Of a DNA stretch of 64,000 bases, positions 34,910-44,039 are shown one piece after another. Each line of letters begins with the position of its first letter. Position 1 is the stretch's first letter. Below the pieces are notes generated by a model that searched no databases, had not been told where the DNA came from, and saw only the letters and a list, made by a program, of their open reading frames with translations. The DNA comes from a virus. The translations under genes and the position numbers were made by a program. The DNA is taken from the IMG/VR virus record IMGVR_UViG_3300034093_001036, positions 24,580 to 88,579 of that record, one strand, 5' to 3'.

Positions 34910-35587
34910 TTAAATTTGATATATGTAAATTTCTGCAAAATCATAAATTGGATCTTTTTTAAGCAATTCTTTAAAAATATAATCATTTTCAAAATGAAAA
35001 ACAAAAAAGGATTTAGATTTTGATAAAATTTCCCATTTATCTAATATTAATTTATTAAAAATTTCAGGCAGCAATGGGTAATAAAAATAATAAACACACT
35101 TTTCTTCTGAAAAATGATAATCATTTATATCACTATTTATAAAATCAACTTCTTTATCTATTTCTATATTAATTGTTTTTAAATTATTTAAAGCAATATT
35201 GTTGAATTGATCGTCTATCTCTACACCTACATACTTCTTATACGGTGCATTTGAGATTAACTGATGTAAAATTGTTTTTCCCTTACCGCTACCTATATCT
35301 AAAAAGGTATACTCCTCAATTCCTTCAATATCTTTCATAAAATTATTCACCATGTCTAAAATTTTTAAAGGTGAGTTCTGTAAACCCATTGATCCTGGAA
35401 ACCTATCATTATTATCAATACTGCCTGGCACATATTCACCAGAACCATCTGAGGCTAAAGGAGTTGGATGCCAAGTGTCTACATTATATTTTTCATCAAA
35501 AAATTTGAATAATGAAGCGTCTTCTCTTCTAATTTTTTTTAATACATCTAAATTCTTTATTGTACTTTTGTCTACACCTTTATGCAT
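34910..35587 (-). CDS. SAM-dependent methyltransferase
   Basis: A 225-residue class I methyltransferase. Motif I is FLDIGSGKGKT (residues 95-105), the acidic loop after strand 2 is GVEID (121-125), and FINSDINDYHF follows as motif II-like. The GSGKGKT form with the preceding GLQNSPLKILDMV is similar to phage and DOT1-like protein methyltransferases; the target cannot be read from the sequence. It overlaps the AspH-type gene by eight bases and lies in the modification cassette, so a virion protein is a plausible substrate. Confidence 0.75.
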   Translation of the reverse strand: MHKGVDKSTIKNLDVLKKIRREDASLFKFFDEKYNVDTWHPTPLASDGSGEYVPGSIDNNDRFPGSMGLQNSPLKILDMVNNFMKDIEGIEEYTFLDIGSGKGKTILHQLISNAPYKKYVGVEIDDQFNNIALNNLKTINIEIDKEVDFINSDINDYHFSEEKCVYYFYYPLLPEIFNKLILDKWEILSKSKSFFVFHFENDYIFKELLKKDPIYDFAEIYIYQI

Positions 35588-36167
35588 TTTTTGCTCCTAA
35601 ATATTTGTTTGGCATGATATCAATTATAGCATGGATTCTGTCATGGTCACTATCGTTTATTACTGAGTGTGGAATAATATTATTAATCTCATACCAATTT
35701 CCAACCTCAAGATACTTTTTTTCTTCAAATACTTCAAATATGACTTTTGGATTTGTTATTAGTGGAATATGTATTCTTCTACCGAGTTGTAGCATTACCC
35801 CGCCATCAACGTGAGATTTTATTCCAGAGCGCTTATTCATTTGAATTATCTCACTCCTAATAACTTTGCCATCGTACAAGTTTTCTAAATATTCATAAAT
35901 AGCATTAAGGCTTTCATTAGATTGTTTATTTTTAAAATAATTTATATCATAAGATGTATTGCCTTGTCCAATTTCCCAATGATAAGACATAAACCTTAGT
36001 TGAAACATTTTTGTATCTTTGTGCGTTGCCAACTTGTCTTGACGAGAAGTATCCAGTAGCCACTCATTTTCAAAAGAGTTAACTTCTTGAATTATTGAAG
36101 ATAGATCAACTGGTAAAGATCCATATTGATAGTTCCAAGAAGTATTCTTATCTGGTAGTTTTAACAT
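35580..36167 (-). CDS. Aspartyl/asparaginyl beta-hydroxylase-type oxygenase
   Basis: A 195-residue oxygenase of a different subtype. The residues SHVDGG (His119-Asp121), then RRIHIPLITNP, and IIPHSVIND (His167) followed by RIHAIID (Arg177) match the AspH family, in which the R-x-H-x-P-L strand is diagnostic. It would hydroxylate Asp, Asn or another side chain. It overlaps the sulfotransferase-like gene by 20 bases and the methyltransferase by eight. Confidence 0.8.
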   Translation of the reverse strand: MLKLPDKNTSWNYQYGSLPVDLSSIIQEVNSFENEWLLDTSRQDKLATHKDTKMFQLRFMSYHWEIGQGNTSYDINYFKNKQSNESLNAIYEYLENLYDGKVIRSEIIQMNKRSGIKSHVDGGVMLQLGRRIHIPLITNPKVIFEVFEEKKYLEVGNWYEINNIIPHSVINDSDHDRIHAIIDIMPNKYLGAKNA

Positions 36168-36834
36168 AATCGTAAATTTCCATATCTAAATTGTTTAATT
36201 CTTCAATTTTATTTTTCATTGAATCTGATATTTTAATAGTTTGAAAATTTTCATTAATAGCATTTTTATTTGAAAAACTATAAAACCCATATGCCTGATA
36301 ACATAGATCATTTAACCTTGATATAAAAGATGAATGATTGTCTAATGTATCTATTAGAGCCATTGAGTCTATAAGGTCTTTTACTTCTTTTATATCTACG
36401 CTACCTTCTTCAAGGCACCAACTTTCATTGGCTCTTTGAATTCCGTGGTCTAAAGAATTATAAAAATCTTCGTTTAAACTTTTATTTAAACTTCTAGCCT
36501 GAAGGTTATGGTGTTTTGAATTTTCCACCCATTTTTCAAGTTGAGCCTCTAAGTGAGCACCTTTAAAAGATGGATGTAAATAAATAAAGTTGCTTATAAA
36601 TCTATCTAATGGATTTCTAACCAAGCCTATATTTATTAAGTCGTCTCTATACTTTAATGCAGTCAGACCAAAGTGCCCTGAAATAAACCGTTTATCAACA
36701 AAGGTTTTTGGAAAAACCTCTCCGTGGTTTGTAGCAAAGTATGGAATCTTCCTAATCTTTAGATCATTAACAATATGAGTCTTTATATATATACCCGAAC
36801 ATCTTGGGATATGTATATGATTTATTGAACTCAT
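36148..36834 (-). CDS. Sulfotransferase-like protein
   Basis: A 228-residue protein with the two marks of PAPS-dependent sulfotransferases: an N-terminal HIPRCSGIYIK (residues 8-18), equivalent to the 5'-phosphosulfate loop HxPKxGGT, and GLVRNPLDRFISNFIYLHP (Arg73 onward), equivalent to the 3'-phosphate motif RdPvdRxxS. The P-loop is divergent (CSG in place of TGG), so activity is uncertain. It begins one base before the stop of the Hint fibre gene ends upstream, and could sulfate a glycan or tyrosine on a virion protein. Confidence 0.65.
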   Translation of the reverse strand: MSSINHIHIPRCSGIYIKTHIVNDLKIRKIPYFATNHGEVFPKTFVDKRFISGHFGLTALKYRDDLINIGLVRNPLDRFISNFIYLHPSFKGAHLEAQLEKWVENSKHHNLQARSLNKSLNEDFYNSLDHGIQRANESWCLEEGSVDIKEVKDLIDSMALIDTLDNHSSFISRLNDLCYQAYGFYSFSNKNAINENFQTIKISDSMKNKIEELNNLDMEIYDYVKTTR

Positions 36835-36835
36835 A

Positions 36836-38200
36836 CTACTGAGAATCTCTGATAGTTAAGCCTTGGAAGGCACCCTTCTTATTATGAGAGATTAGATCTC
36901 CTGCAATAAAGAGTGAATAAGGATTTACAGTGATGTCATAAACATCTGTTGTTTCATCAATATATTCAACAACTTCAACAAGGGTATCAACTGCTTGATT
37001 ATTGATATCGGATACTAGGTAGTCTCCAACTTTAACGACGCCAGCCTGTACGAATGCATAGACTCCATCTCTCTTAACAAGCATCAAGTGCTCCATAGAG
37101 AATCGTTTTTCGTTGGTGCTATTGAATGCTACTGTAGTTGCAACATCTCTAGCCTTGATTGCTCCGATAACTGTTTCAACAACTGATGATCCAGTTAGAG
37201 TATCAGATACCCATGTCTCAGCAAAATCAACAGATGAGTTATCTGGTAATTCATTGAAACTGTAGGATACTAGACTTTGTCCAATAGCCAGGTCTCTTGC
37301 TTTAACATATCCACTAGTTGTTCTTACAAGAACATCACCTTGTACGCAGAATACTGGTGGGAAGAACGGACAGAATACTGGTGGGAAGAACGGACAGAAT
37401 ACTGGTGGGAAGAACGGACAAAAACGTGGTGGGAAGAACGGACAGAATACTGGTGGGAAGAACGGTGGGAAGAATGGGAAGAACGGACAAAAACGTGGTG
37501 GGAAGAACGGTGGGAAGAACGGTGGGAAGAATGGGAAGAACGGTGGGAAGAATGGTGGGAAGAATGGGAAGAACGGTGGGAAAAATGGAGGGAAGAAAGG
37601 AGGTGTTGTTGTAACGTTGTTAGAACTATTACCGTATAGTCCATCTCCATTAGCATTTATAGCAAGAACCTGATAACTCTGTGATGTATCTCCAGTTTCT
37701 GCTACAGTTGTTGACAAAACATTTCCTACAACATAAACTGGACCATCAGAAGACTTTACACGATATCCAGTAATTGCAGATCCGCCAGTTGCAGGTGCTG
37801 TCCAAGATACTGTATCTAAGTTAACGGCTGTAGTTGCTGTTGGAGCATTTGGAGCAGCAGGAACTGTTGTTGCCAATACTCCTGCTGATGCAGAAGATGC
37901 TGCTGATGTTCCCGCAGCATTAGTTCCTGTTACTGTAAATGTGTAAGAAGTATTTGATGCAAGACCATCAACGGTAATTGGAGAGGCAGAAGAACTTCCT
38001 GTAAACCCTCCTGGAGAAGATGTTACTGTAAATGATGTTGCTGCTGGAGAATCTCCTGGTAATGAAAAACTAACACTTATGGCACCATTGTTAAACGCAC
38101 GTGAAGTTCCTACGTTTGTGCCTACAACAGATATGGGTGGTTTTGGCTCTAATGAGTCATTCTGTTGTAAAGATTTAGATCCTAGTTCTTTTTTTGCCAT
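36836..38200 (-). CDS. Fibre protein with FN3 domains, Pro/Phe/Cys repeat and Hint domain
   Basis: A 454-residue protein in three parts. Residues ~18-200 are two fibronectin type III-like domains (SFTVTSSPGG..., ITGYRVKSSDGP). Residues ~205-290 are a striking repeat built from PFFPP and PFFPPVFC units. From the Cys in CVQGDVLVRTT onward (about 150 residues) lies a Hint domain: block A with Cys1, a block B His in SMEHLMLV, and block F ending VYDITVNPYSLFIAGDLISHN. The His-Asn end is followed by Lys, not Cys/Ser/Thr, so cleavage rather than splicing is expected. The Hint part is almost the same as in 48124-49845. Modification enzymes follow directly downstream. Confidence 0.8.
   Translation of the reverse strand: MAKKELGSKSLQQNDSLEPKPPISVVGTNVGTSRAFNNGAISVSFSLPGDSPAATSFTVTSSPGGFTGSSSASPITVDGLASNTSYTFTVTGTNAAGTSAASSASAGVLATTVPAAPNAPTATTAVNLDTVSWTAPATGGSAITGYRVKSSDGPVYVVGNVLSTTVAETGDTSQSYQVLAINANGDGLYGNSSNNVTTTPPFFPPFFPPFFPFFPPFFPPFFPFFPPFFPPFFPPRFCPFFPFFPPFFPPVFCPFFPPRFCPFFPPVFCPFFPPVFCPFFPPVFCVQGDVLVRTTSGYVKARDLAIGQSLVSYSFNELPDNSSVDFAETWVSDTLTGSSVVETVIGAIKARDVATTVAFNSTNEKRFSMEHLMLVKRDGVYAFVQAGVVKVGDYLVSDINNQAVDTLVEVVEYIDETTDVYDITVNPYSLFIAGDLISHNKKGAFQGLTIRDSQ
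37346..37606. repeat. GGTGGGAAGAACGG-type tandem repeat coding PFFPP units
   Basis: Short units GGTGGGAAGAACGG with variants ACAGAATACT and ACAAAAACGT recur here without interruption. On the minus strand they encode PFFPPVFC and PFFPP repeats. The repeat makes every frame open, giving several long spurious ORFs. Confidence 0.9.
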
Positions 38201-38230
38201 TTTTTATTTCTCCAATTTTCTTTGTATTTT

Positions 38231-40948
38231 TTATGCTGTGAGATCTCCAACAACAACCCAAGAGTCTGTTGCTCTCTTCATTAATGTTGCTGATGACCAC
38301 TGTGTACGAAGTTTTAATCCTGGAGTTGCATTAACTGTTACTCCTACTGCTCCAGCAATTGTTACTTGTCCCGCACCAGTTTGAAGGATATCAATTGATG
38401 ATCCTATTGGAAAGGCTGTTGTTGCATTTGTTGGAATTGTAACTGTTACTCCAGTAGCAGAAGAAACTTCAATTAATGAATCTCTTTCATTAAGTGCTGC
38501 AAGTGTGTAGCCTGCTGTTTTTTGTATAATTGTTGTACGTGATGGAACGCCTTCTTTTGTTTGTGTTCCATCTGTGAATTGTACTCCGCCTGCTGGAACA
38601 GTTATTCCTACGCCAGTAAATATTGGGGAAGCAAGTGGTGCATATGTATTTGCTGCTGTTGATGAAGCAAGTTTTAGGTCTAAAGCAGTTTGTGTAGCAG
38701 TTGAAACTGGCTTGTTAGCGTCGGAAGTATTTTCTACGTTTCCAAGACCAACCATTGTTGCTGAAATACCTGAAACTGTTCCACTAAATGCTGGGGAACT
38801 AAGTGGTGCATACCCTGAAATGCTTGCGCCTGTAGGAATTGTTACTTCTCCAGTAAATGTTGGTGAGGCTAGTGGTGCATACCCTGAAATGCTTGCGCCT
38901 GCAGGAATTGTTACTGATCCAGTAAATGTTGGTGCATGCAATGGTGCCTTATAACCAAGTACTGTGTGTGTAGCAGTTGAAACTGGCTTATCTGCATCTG
39001 CTGTATTATCAACAGATCCTAGGCCTACCATTGACTTTGTTACACCAGACACAGTTCCTGTGAATGTTGGTGAAGCAATTGGTGCCTTAGCAGCAAGGTC
39101 AGATGTTAAACCTGAAATCTTAGACTGTGCAATTGCGGCTGATGCGTTAACGTCTGCGTCTACAATTGTTCCATCAAGTATCAGCGATGAAGTTATTGCC
39201 CCAGTTGAAATAGAAACTTCGTTACCTGATACAGTTACTCCAGTTCCTGCTGTAATTGTTCCTGAACCTGAGAACTGGAATACATCAATGTTATCCGTTC
39301 CAACAACAAATGTTGCAGGGTCTGCAACTACCTGAATCCATCCTGTTCCAGCGTTTGTTCCATCTTGTACGAATATGTATGCGCCTGGAATCTCTGATGC
39401 TTCATCACAATATGTACAACGAGTAAGAACATATGGTGTTGATGCAGATCCCATGTCTGAAACATAGTATCTACCATTTTGAGCCTTATTGGTTTGATTC
39501 TTTACAAGAATACCCTTGTAAAGTGCCCAACCTGATGCGCCACCTGATTCTGCAGGAAATGCTCCATTGGTGTTATGTGTAAGAGTTGCTCCTACACCTG
39601 CTGTACCATTATTGTATGTAGCATCAATATTTGCTGTTGTTGCTCCAAGAACCTGTGGCTTTGCAATAACTCCTGATGCTGTATTATCAACATACTGCTT
39701 AGTTGCTGCATGTAGTGATGATGATGGATCTGCAGAAAGTGTAAGTGCTCCTGTCATTGTACCGCCAGCAAGCGCTAACTTAGAAGATAGGTCGTCAGTA
39801 AGTCCTGAAATCTTTGATTGTGCAATTGCTGCAGACTCATTAATGTCTGCGTTTACGATTGCTCCATCAAGGATCATTCCTGAAGTAACTGTTCCAGTTG
39901 GTAGAGTTACTGTTCCTGTAAATGTTGGAGAAGCAAGATTTGCCTTTAGATCAAGTGCTGCTTGTGCAGCAGTTGAAACTGGCTTGTTAACATCAGATGT
40001 GTTGTCTACGTTTCCAAGATCAACCATTGCCTTTGTAATACCAGAAACTGTACCTGTAAATGTAGGTGAAGCAAGTGGTGACTTTAGATCAAGTGCTGTT
40101 TGAGTATCACTAGATATTGGCTTATTTGCATCAGAAGTATTATCTGCATCTGCAAGTCCAACCATATCTTTTGTAACTGCACCAGTTGCAATTTTAGCAT
40201 TTGTAACTGCTTGATCTGCAATTTTTGCAGTAGTTACTGCTTCTGCTCCAATTTTTCCTGCTGTAACTGCTGTATCGGCAATGTCTGCTGTCACAATAGT
40301 TCCTTCAGCAATCATTCCACTTGTAACTGTTCCTGATGGAAGATTTACTGTACCAATAAATGTTGGTGAATCAAGGTTTGCCTTAAAATCAAGGGCTGTT
40401 TGAGTTGCTGTTGAAACTGGCTTATTAGCATCTGTTGTATTGTTAACTGATCCTAAGCCAACATCTGACGCTGTTATTCCTAAAGGAGTTACAAAAGTTT
40501 TGTTAGTTAATGTTTGTGTTCCTGATAGTGTTGCAAGAACTAGCGTGTCTGTAATACCATGAACATTTGATGTATCTGTATTATGGTTTGAAAGAATTGT
40601 TGTTGTTACTAAATCTGCTGTATTTGTAATACCATGGATATCAGTTGTGTCTGTAGCATGGTTTGTCAAGTTTGTTGCTATTGTTGTTAAGAATGCTGGG
40701 TTGTCTCCCATGGCTGCTGCTAATTCATTAAGTGTATCAAGAGTTGCTGGTAAATCAATTCCAGAAAGACCACCCAAGATTGACTCTGCATCTGTAAAGT
40801 ACTTGAGGGATGCCCATGCAGAAGAACCGTTACCTACTTTAAATTTAACTGTGTCGGTTTCAAAACCAATTTCTCCTGCTGCCAAAGTTGGGTTTGCAGC
40901 CGTCCATTGCGCTGCTGTTCCTCTGCGCTGTTGCATTCTTGTTGCCAT
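38231..40948 (-). CDS. Tail fibre protein with repeated beta units
   Basis: A 905-residue fibre. It starts with ATRMQQRRGTAAQWTAANP, the N-terminal module shared by many phage fibres (followed by LAAGEIGFETDTVKFKVGNG). The body consists of repeated segments such as SPTFTGTV, VGLGNVDNTSDANKPVST and ADQAVTNAKIA. A central module (IAKPQVLGATTANIDATYNN...) occurs once, and the C-terminal part is a compact beta domain. It probably forms a trimeric shaft for host recognition. AAAGGAG precedes the ATG, and a promoter TGTTATAAT lies ~45 bases upstream. Confidence 0.88.
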   Translation of the reverse strand: MATRMQQRRGTAAQWTAANPTLAAGEIGFETDTVKFKVGNGSSAWASLKYFTDAESILGGLSGIDLPATLDTLNELAAAMGDNPAFLTTIATNLTNHATDTTDIHGITNTADLVTTTILSNHNTDTSNVHGITDTLVLATLSGTQTLTNKTFVTPLGITASDVGLGSVNNTTDANKPVSTATQTALDFKANLDSPTFIGTVNLPSGTVTSGMIAEGTIVTADIADTAVTAGKIGAEAVTTAKIADQAVTNAKIATGAVTKDMVGLADADNTSDANKPISSDTQTALDLKSPLASPTFTGTVSGITKAMVDLGNVDNTSDVNKPVSTAAQAALDLKANLASPTFTGTVTLPTGTVTSGMILDGAIVNADINESAAIAQSKISGLTDDLSSKLALAGGTMTGALTLSADPSSSLHAATKQYVDNTASGVIAKPQVLGATTANIDATYNNGTAGVGATLTHNTNGAFPAESGGASGWALYKGILVKNQTNKAQNGRYYVSDMGSASTPYVLTRCTYCDEASEIPGAYIFVQDGTNAGTGWIQVVADPATFVVGTDNIDVFQFSGSGTITAGTGVTVSGNEVSISTGAITSSLILDGTIVDADVNASAAIAQSKISGLTSDLAAKAPIASPTFTGTVSGVTKSMVGLGSVDNTADADKPVSTATHTVLGYKAPLHAPTFTGSVTIPAGASISGYAPLASPTFTGEVTIPTGASISGYAPLSSPAFSGTVSGISATMVGLGNVENTSDANKPVSTATQTALDLKLASSTAANTYAPLASPIFTGVGITVPAGGVQFTDGTQTKEGVPSRTTIIQKTAGYTLAALNERDSLIEVSSATGVTVTIPTNATTAFPIGSSIDILQTGAGQVTIAGAVGVTVNATPGLKLRTQWSSATLMKRATDSWVVVGDLTA

Positions 40949-40990
40949 ATTTTATTTCTCCTTTATGGGGGCTGCCCATTAACTTATCTT

Positions 40991-40999
40991 ATTATAACA
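40991..40999 (-). promoter_or_regulatory. Promoter of tail fibre gene
   Basis: TGTTATAAT on the minus strand gives a leader of ~35 bases containing AAAGGAG before the ATG at 40948. Confidence 0.45.
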
Positions 41000-41007
41000 C
41001 CCAATTT

Positions 41008-41457
41008 TTAATTGAAGTTATCTACTACACTACCGCCATCGAATACAACTGTCCACTCTGTTGAAGAGGGGCTGCCTGCATCCAAACCTACACCCAATGG
41101 GCTATTGAATGATCCACCTTCATAGAACTGGGATACTATGAAACCAGTTCCATCAATTGCGGTATCGTGAATATGTTGTGGTAAATTATTTGTATCATCA
41201 ATAGTGGCCTGGGTATACCATGCTCCATCATAATAGAAATTAACTCTGTTTGTTGCAGTGTCTAACCACATTGTTCCATTAGTTGGTGAAGAGGGAGCAG
41301 TAGAGCCTACGGCCATTGAACGACTATCGACATACTCCTTGGTTGCTGCGTGGGCATTGATAGTAGGAGTTCCTACTGTTACTGCGCCTCCGAATGTACC
41401 GCCGTTTGCTACGACTAATCCATTCTTGACCTTGAAGTCTTTATCGACTATTGCCAT
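41008..41457 (-). CDS. Short fibre-type structural protein
   Basis: A 149-residue protein whose N-terminus (VDKDFKVKNGLVVANGGTF) is shared with the 688-residue fibre upstream (VNKDFKIKSGLIVEGTTAT), indicating a common attachment module. ATKEYVDSRS and the segment GTMWLDTATNRVNFYYDGAW are frequent in phage fibres. GAAGGAG precedes its ATG. It may be a collar or fibre-adaptor piece. Confidence 0.7.
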   Translation of the reverse strand: MAIVDKDFKVKNGLVVANGGTFGGAVTVGTPTINAHAATKEYVDSRSMAVGSTAPSSPTNGTMWLDTATNRVNFYYDGAWYTQATIDDTNNLPQHIHDTAIDGTGFIVSQFYEGGSFNSPLGVGLDAGSPSSTEWTVVFDGGSVVDNFN

Positions 41458-41492
41458 TTACTACTCCTTCTTCCAACTATTTTTATTTTTTA

Positions 41493-43559
41493 TTAAACTA
41501 GAAGTGTTCCCATAACAGTAACTGTTGAGTCATTGTTAGCGGTTGTTACCTGTAGTTGTACGTTTGCTCCTGAAATACCTGCTGAAATTGATGACGCTGA
41601 GCCATTTGTTCCAACAATTCCGTATTCAGTGATTGCAATGTTATCTGAAGAGTCAAGTGTCAAAAGGACCTTTGATATTTCAGTATGTGTTCCGTAGGCA
41701 ACCTTTACAAGGTATTCTGCTGAACGGTAGTCAGCCTTTGCGAAGGCGTGTGCTACTTGAATTCCTGCTGTAGGTGCTGAAAGTGTTGCTGCAACCTGCT
41801 TAGCAACTGAGTTTAACTCAACTGCTGTGAAGTTTGGAACAACTGCTTCAAGAGCGTCTACTGCTCTTTGTGCTGTGAAGTAAAGGTTATTTGCTCCACC
41901 AGCACCAGTATTGTCTGTTCCTTCTGCAAGATCATTAGTATCAGAATCTGCTACACCGTTTTCTGCGGTAATAGTAAGTCCTGAACCTGTGCCTGAGATT
42001 GTAATATTTGTTAGTGTTGCACCAGTCAAAAGGGCTGCTGCTGAAGTCTTGGCACGAGCATCTGTAAAGTAAAGGTTTGTTGAGCCCTCTTCAATATCAT
42101 CTGTGTCAATAAGATCAATCTGATCTTCAATTGTTCCACCAACAGCGTCAATTGCTCGCTGGTTTGTGAAGTAGAGGTTTGCTGAACCTTCTGCTACATC
42201 GTCTGTTATAAGGCTGTTTGCTACATCAGTTGCTGCTTGCTGTGCAATACTAATTTCTGTTGCTGTCTTATATGCTGACCAAACCTCTGTTGAAAGGTTT
42301 GATGCATCATTGATCAAGTCATCTGCATAGTCCTTAGCATCTTGCTCTGCATCATCAGCATATGACTCATAAGCAGTTGTTATTGCTGTCTCACGGCCAT
42401 CTGTGTAAGAATTTGCATCAGATTCTGCTGTATTAGCATAACCCTGTGCTGTTGTAAGAGCAGTTGTAATTTCTCCATCTACATAACCCTTATTTGCTGC
42501 ATCAGTTGAAGATGTTGGTGCTCCAAGGCTTGTAACCTTATTTGTTCCACCAAAGTCAAGGTTTCCGCTCATGCTGTCGCCAGCCTTTGCTACCTTTTCT
42601 CCAATTGATGTTGTAACTGTTGTAATAAAGTCTTCGTCATCACCAATTGCTTGGGCCAACTCATTAAGAGTGTCTAGCAGTTCTGGTGCTCCGTTAATTA
42701 AGTCTGCAACTGCTGTATCAACGTATGACTTTGTTGCTGCATCTTGGTTTGCTGAAGGATTTAGAAGACCAGATACCTTGTAACCACCAGCAGCAAGATC
42801 GCTACCAAGTGTCTTATTAGAAAGTGTCTGTGTATCTGTTGTACCAACAACATTACCAGTTACTCCGTGTGCTGAAGTGTCTAATTCGTGTGTTGAAAGA
42901 TCTCCTGCTACTGTACCAACAATTCCATCAGCATAAGACTTTGCATCAGCCTCTGCTGTGTCTGCGTATGATTCATAAGCAGTTGTAATTAATCCTTCAC
43001 GAGTATCTGTGTAAGCCTTAGCATCTACTTCTGCTTGGTCAGCGTATGCTTCATAAGCAGTTGTAATTAATCCTTCACGAGTATCTGTGTAAGCCTTAGC
43101 ATCTACTTCTGCTTGGTCAGCGTATGCTTCATAAGCAGTTGTAATTAATCCTTCACGAGCATCTGTGTAATCTTCAGCGTTTGATTGTGCTGTTGCTGCT
43201 GCTCCAACTGTATCCCAAAGACCAGTGTTAGCATCAATCGCTCTCTGGTTTGTAAAATACTTATTTGTTGCATTTTCTGCAAGGTCTGCAGTGTCATGGT
43301 TTGAAAGTGAAGAAACTGTTCCAGTTACGTTACCAATCAAGTCTGCTGTAATATCACCAGCAGCAAAATCTCCATTAGCATCACGCTTTACAACTGTGTT
43401 TGCTGTGTTAGCAGATGTTGCTGTACCACCAATAAGATCAATAATATAATTTTGATCTGCTGTTTTCTTTGTAAGAACGTCAAAACCGTTAACTGTCGCT
43501 GTTGTACCTTCAACGATTAAACCACTCTTAATTTTAAAATCTTTATTTACTGTTGCCAT
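41493..43559 (-). CDS. Tail fibre protein with coiled tandem repeats
   Basis: A 688-residue fibre. After the shared VNKDFKIKSGL module come repeats NKYFTNQRAIDAN and the 26-residue tandem unit REGLITTAYEAYADQAEVDA... (three nearly identical copies), then ATKSYVD/NKGYVD units and TNLYFTDARAKT repeats. The last ~90 residues (DYRSAEYLVKVAYGTHTEIS onward) form a domain also found at the end of the neighbouring 148-residue protein. AAAGGAGATAT precedes the ATG. Confidence 0.85.
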   Translation of the reverse strand: MATVNKDFKIKSGLIVEGTTATVNGFDVLTKKTADQNYIIDLIGGTATSANTANTVVKRDANGDFAAGDITADLIGNVTGTVSSLSNHDTADLAENATNKYFTNQRAIDANTGLWDTVGAAATAQSNAEDYTDAREGLITTAYEAYADQAEVDAKAYTDTREGLITTAYEAYADQAEVDAKAYTDTREGLITTAYESYADTAEADAKSYADGIVGTVAGDLSTHELDTSAHGVTGNVVGTTDTQTLSNKTLGSDLAAGGYKVSGLLNPSANQDAATKSYVDTAVADLINGAPELLDTLNELAQAIGDDEDFITTVTTSIGEKVAKAGDSMSGNLDFGGTNKVTSLGAPTSSTDAANKGYVDGEITTALTTAQGYANTAESDANSYTDGRETAITTAYESYADDAEQDAKDYADDLINDASNLSTEVWSAYKTATEISIAQQAATDVANSLITDDVAEGSANLYFTNQRAIDAVGGTIEDQIDLIDTDDIEEGSTNLYFTDARAKTSAAALLTGATLTNITISGTGSGLTITAENGVADSDTNDLAEGTDNTGAGGANNLYFTAQRAVDALEAVVPNFTAVELNSVAKQVAATLSAPTAGIQVAHAFAKADYRSAEYLVKVAYGTHTEISKVLLTLDSSDNIAITEYGIVGTNGSASSISAGISGANVQLQVTTANNDSTVTVMGTLLV
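42950..43190. repeat. 78-bp tandem repeat in fibre gene
   Basis: Units starting TTCATAAGCAGTTG at 42972, 43050 and 43128 are exactly 78 bases apart and nearly identical, with diverged copies on either side. They encode the 26-residue repeats of the fibre and are a likely site of length change by recombination. Confidence 0.9.
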
Positions 43560-43577
43560 TTTTTATATCTCCTTTTA

Positions 43578-44024
43578 TTACGCCTTAAGTCCAATTCGTG
43601 CGTAACGAACTGTGACTGGCTTGATCGCAGGATCTGGAGTGACTGTAATAGCCACGGTATTTCCAGTGCGAGAGACATCAATGGTGCCAATATTCCCATC
43701 ATTGTCGATAGTGCCGTACTCGCTGACTGATACATTTGTACCGTCAACAAGAATTGTTAATTCAGTTGCATAGAACTTGTTGTCCCCTGCAGAGGTCTTT
43801 GATATTGAAATAATATACTTGACCATGCGCCAAACTGTAGCATCAAAGTTATCAATGACAGTTACATTTTCAATGCCGTTGACTTCATTTTCGTTGTTAC
43901 CCTTTGATCCCAAATCTGTTGCTTGGGCTGAAGCGGTATCAATTAAGTCTACGTAATTTTCTTGAGTTGGTCTATCACCTGTTTGGAATAAACCTTTTAC
44001 ATCTGAAATTGATATTTTAGCCAT
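43578..44024 (-). CDS. Small virion protein with fibre C-terminal domain
   Basis: A 148-residue protein. Residues ~1-35 (KISISDVKGLFQTGDRPTQE) form a module common in phage fibres. The rest (WRMVKYIISISKTSAGDN, then NVSVSEYGTIDNDGNIGTI) aligns with the last ~90 residues of the 688-residue fibre, so one domain is encoded both free and fused. TGATATAAT six bases before the ATG predicts leaderless expression. Confidence 0.65.
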   Translation of the reverse strand: MAKISISDVKGLFQTGDRPTQENYVDLIDTASAQATDLGSKGNNENEVNGIENVTVIDNFDATVWRMVKYIISISKTSAGDNKFYATELTILVDGTNVSVSEYGTIDNDGNIGTIDVSRTGNTVAITVTPDPAIKPVTVRYARIGLKA

Positions 44025-44030
44025 GTGGTA

Positions 44031-44039
44031 ATTATATCA
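44031..44039 (-). promoter_or_regulatory. Leaderless extended -10 promoter
   Basis: TGATATAAT ends exactly six bases before the ATG at 44024. Confidence 0.6.

Noticed and set aside
37277-37639. Rightward frames coding WWEERTEYWWEER-type repeats
   Set aside because: They are antisense readings of the GGTGGGAAGAACGG repeat, which leaves all frames open. The minus-strand frame continues into FN3 and Hint domains and is the real gene.
38574-40336. Several rightward frames antisense to the 905-residue fibre
   Set aside because: They arise from the repetitive codon pattern of the fibre, lack ribosome sites, and one is a Cys/Ser/Asn-only frame.
42950-43190. CRISPR array
   Set aside because: The 78-bp units are contiguous coding repeats without unique spacers.
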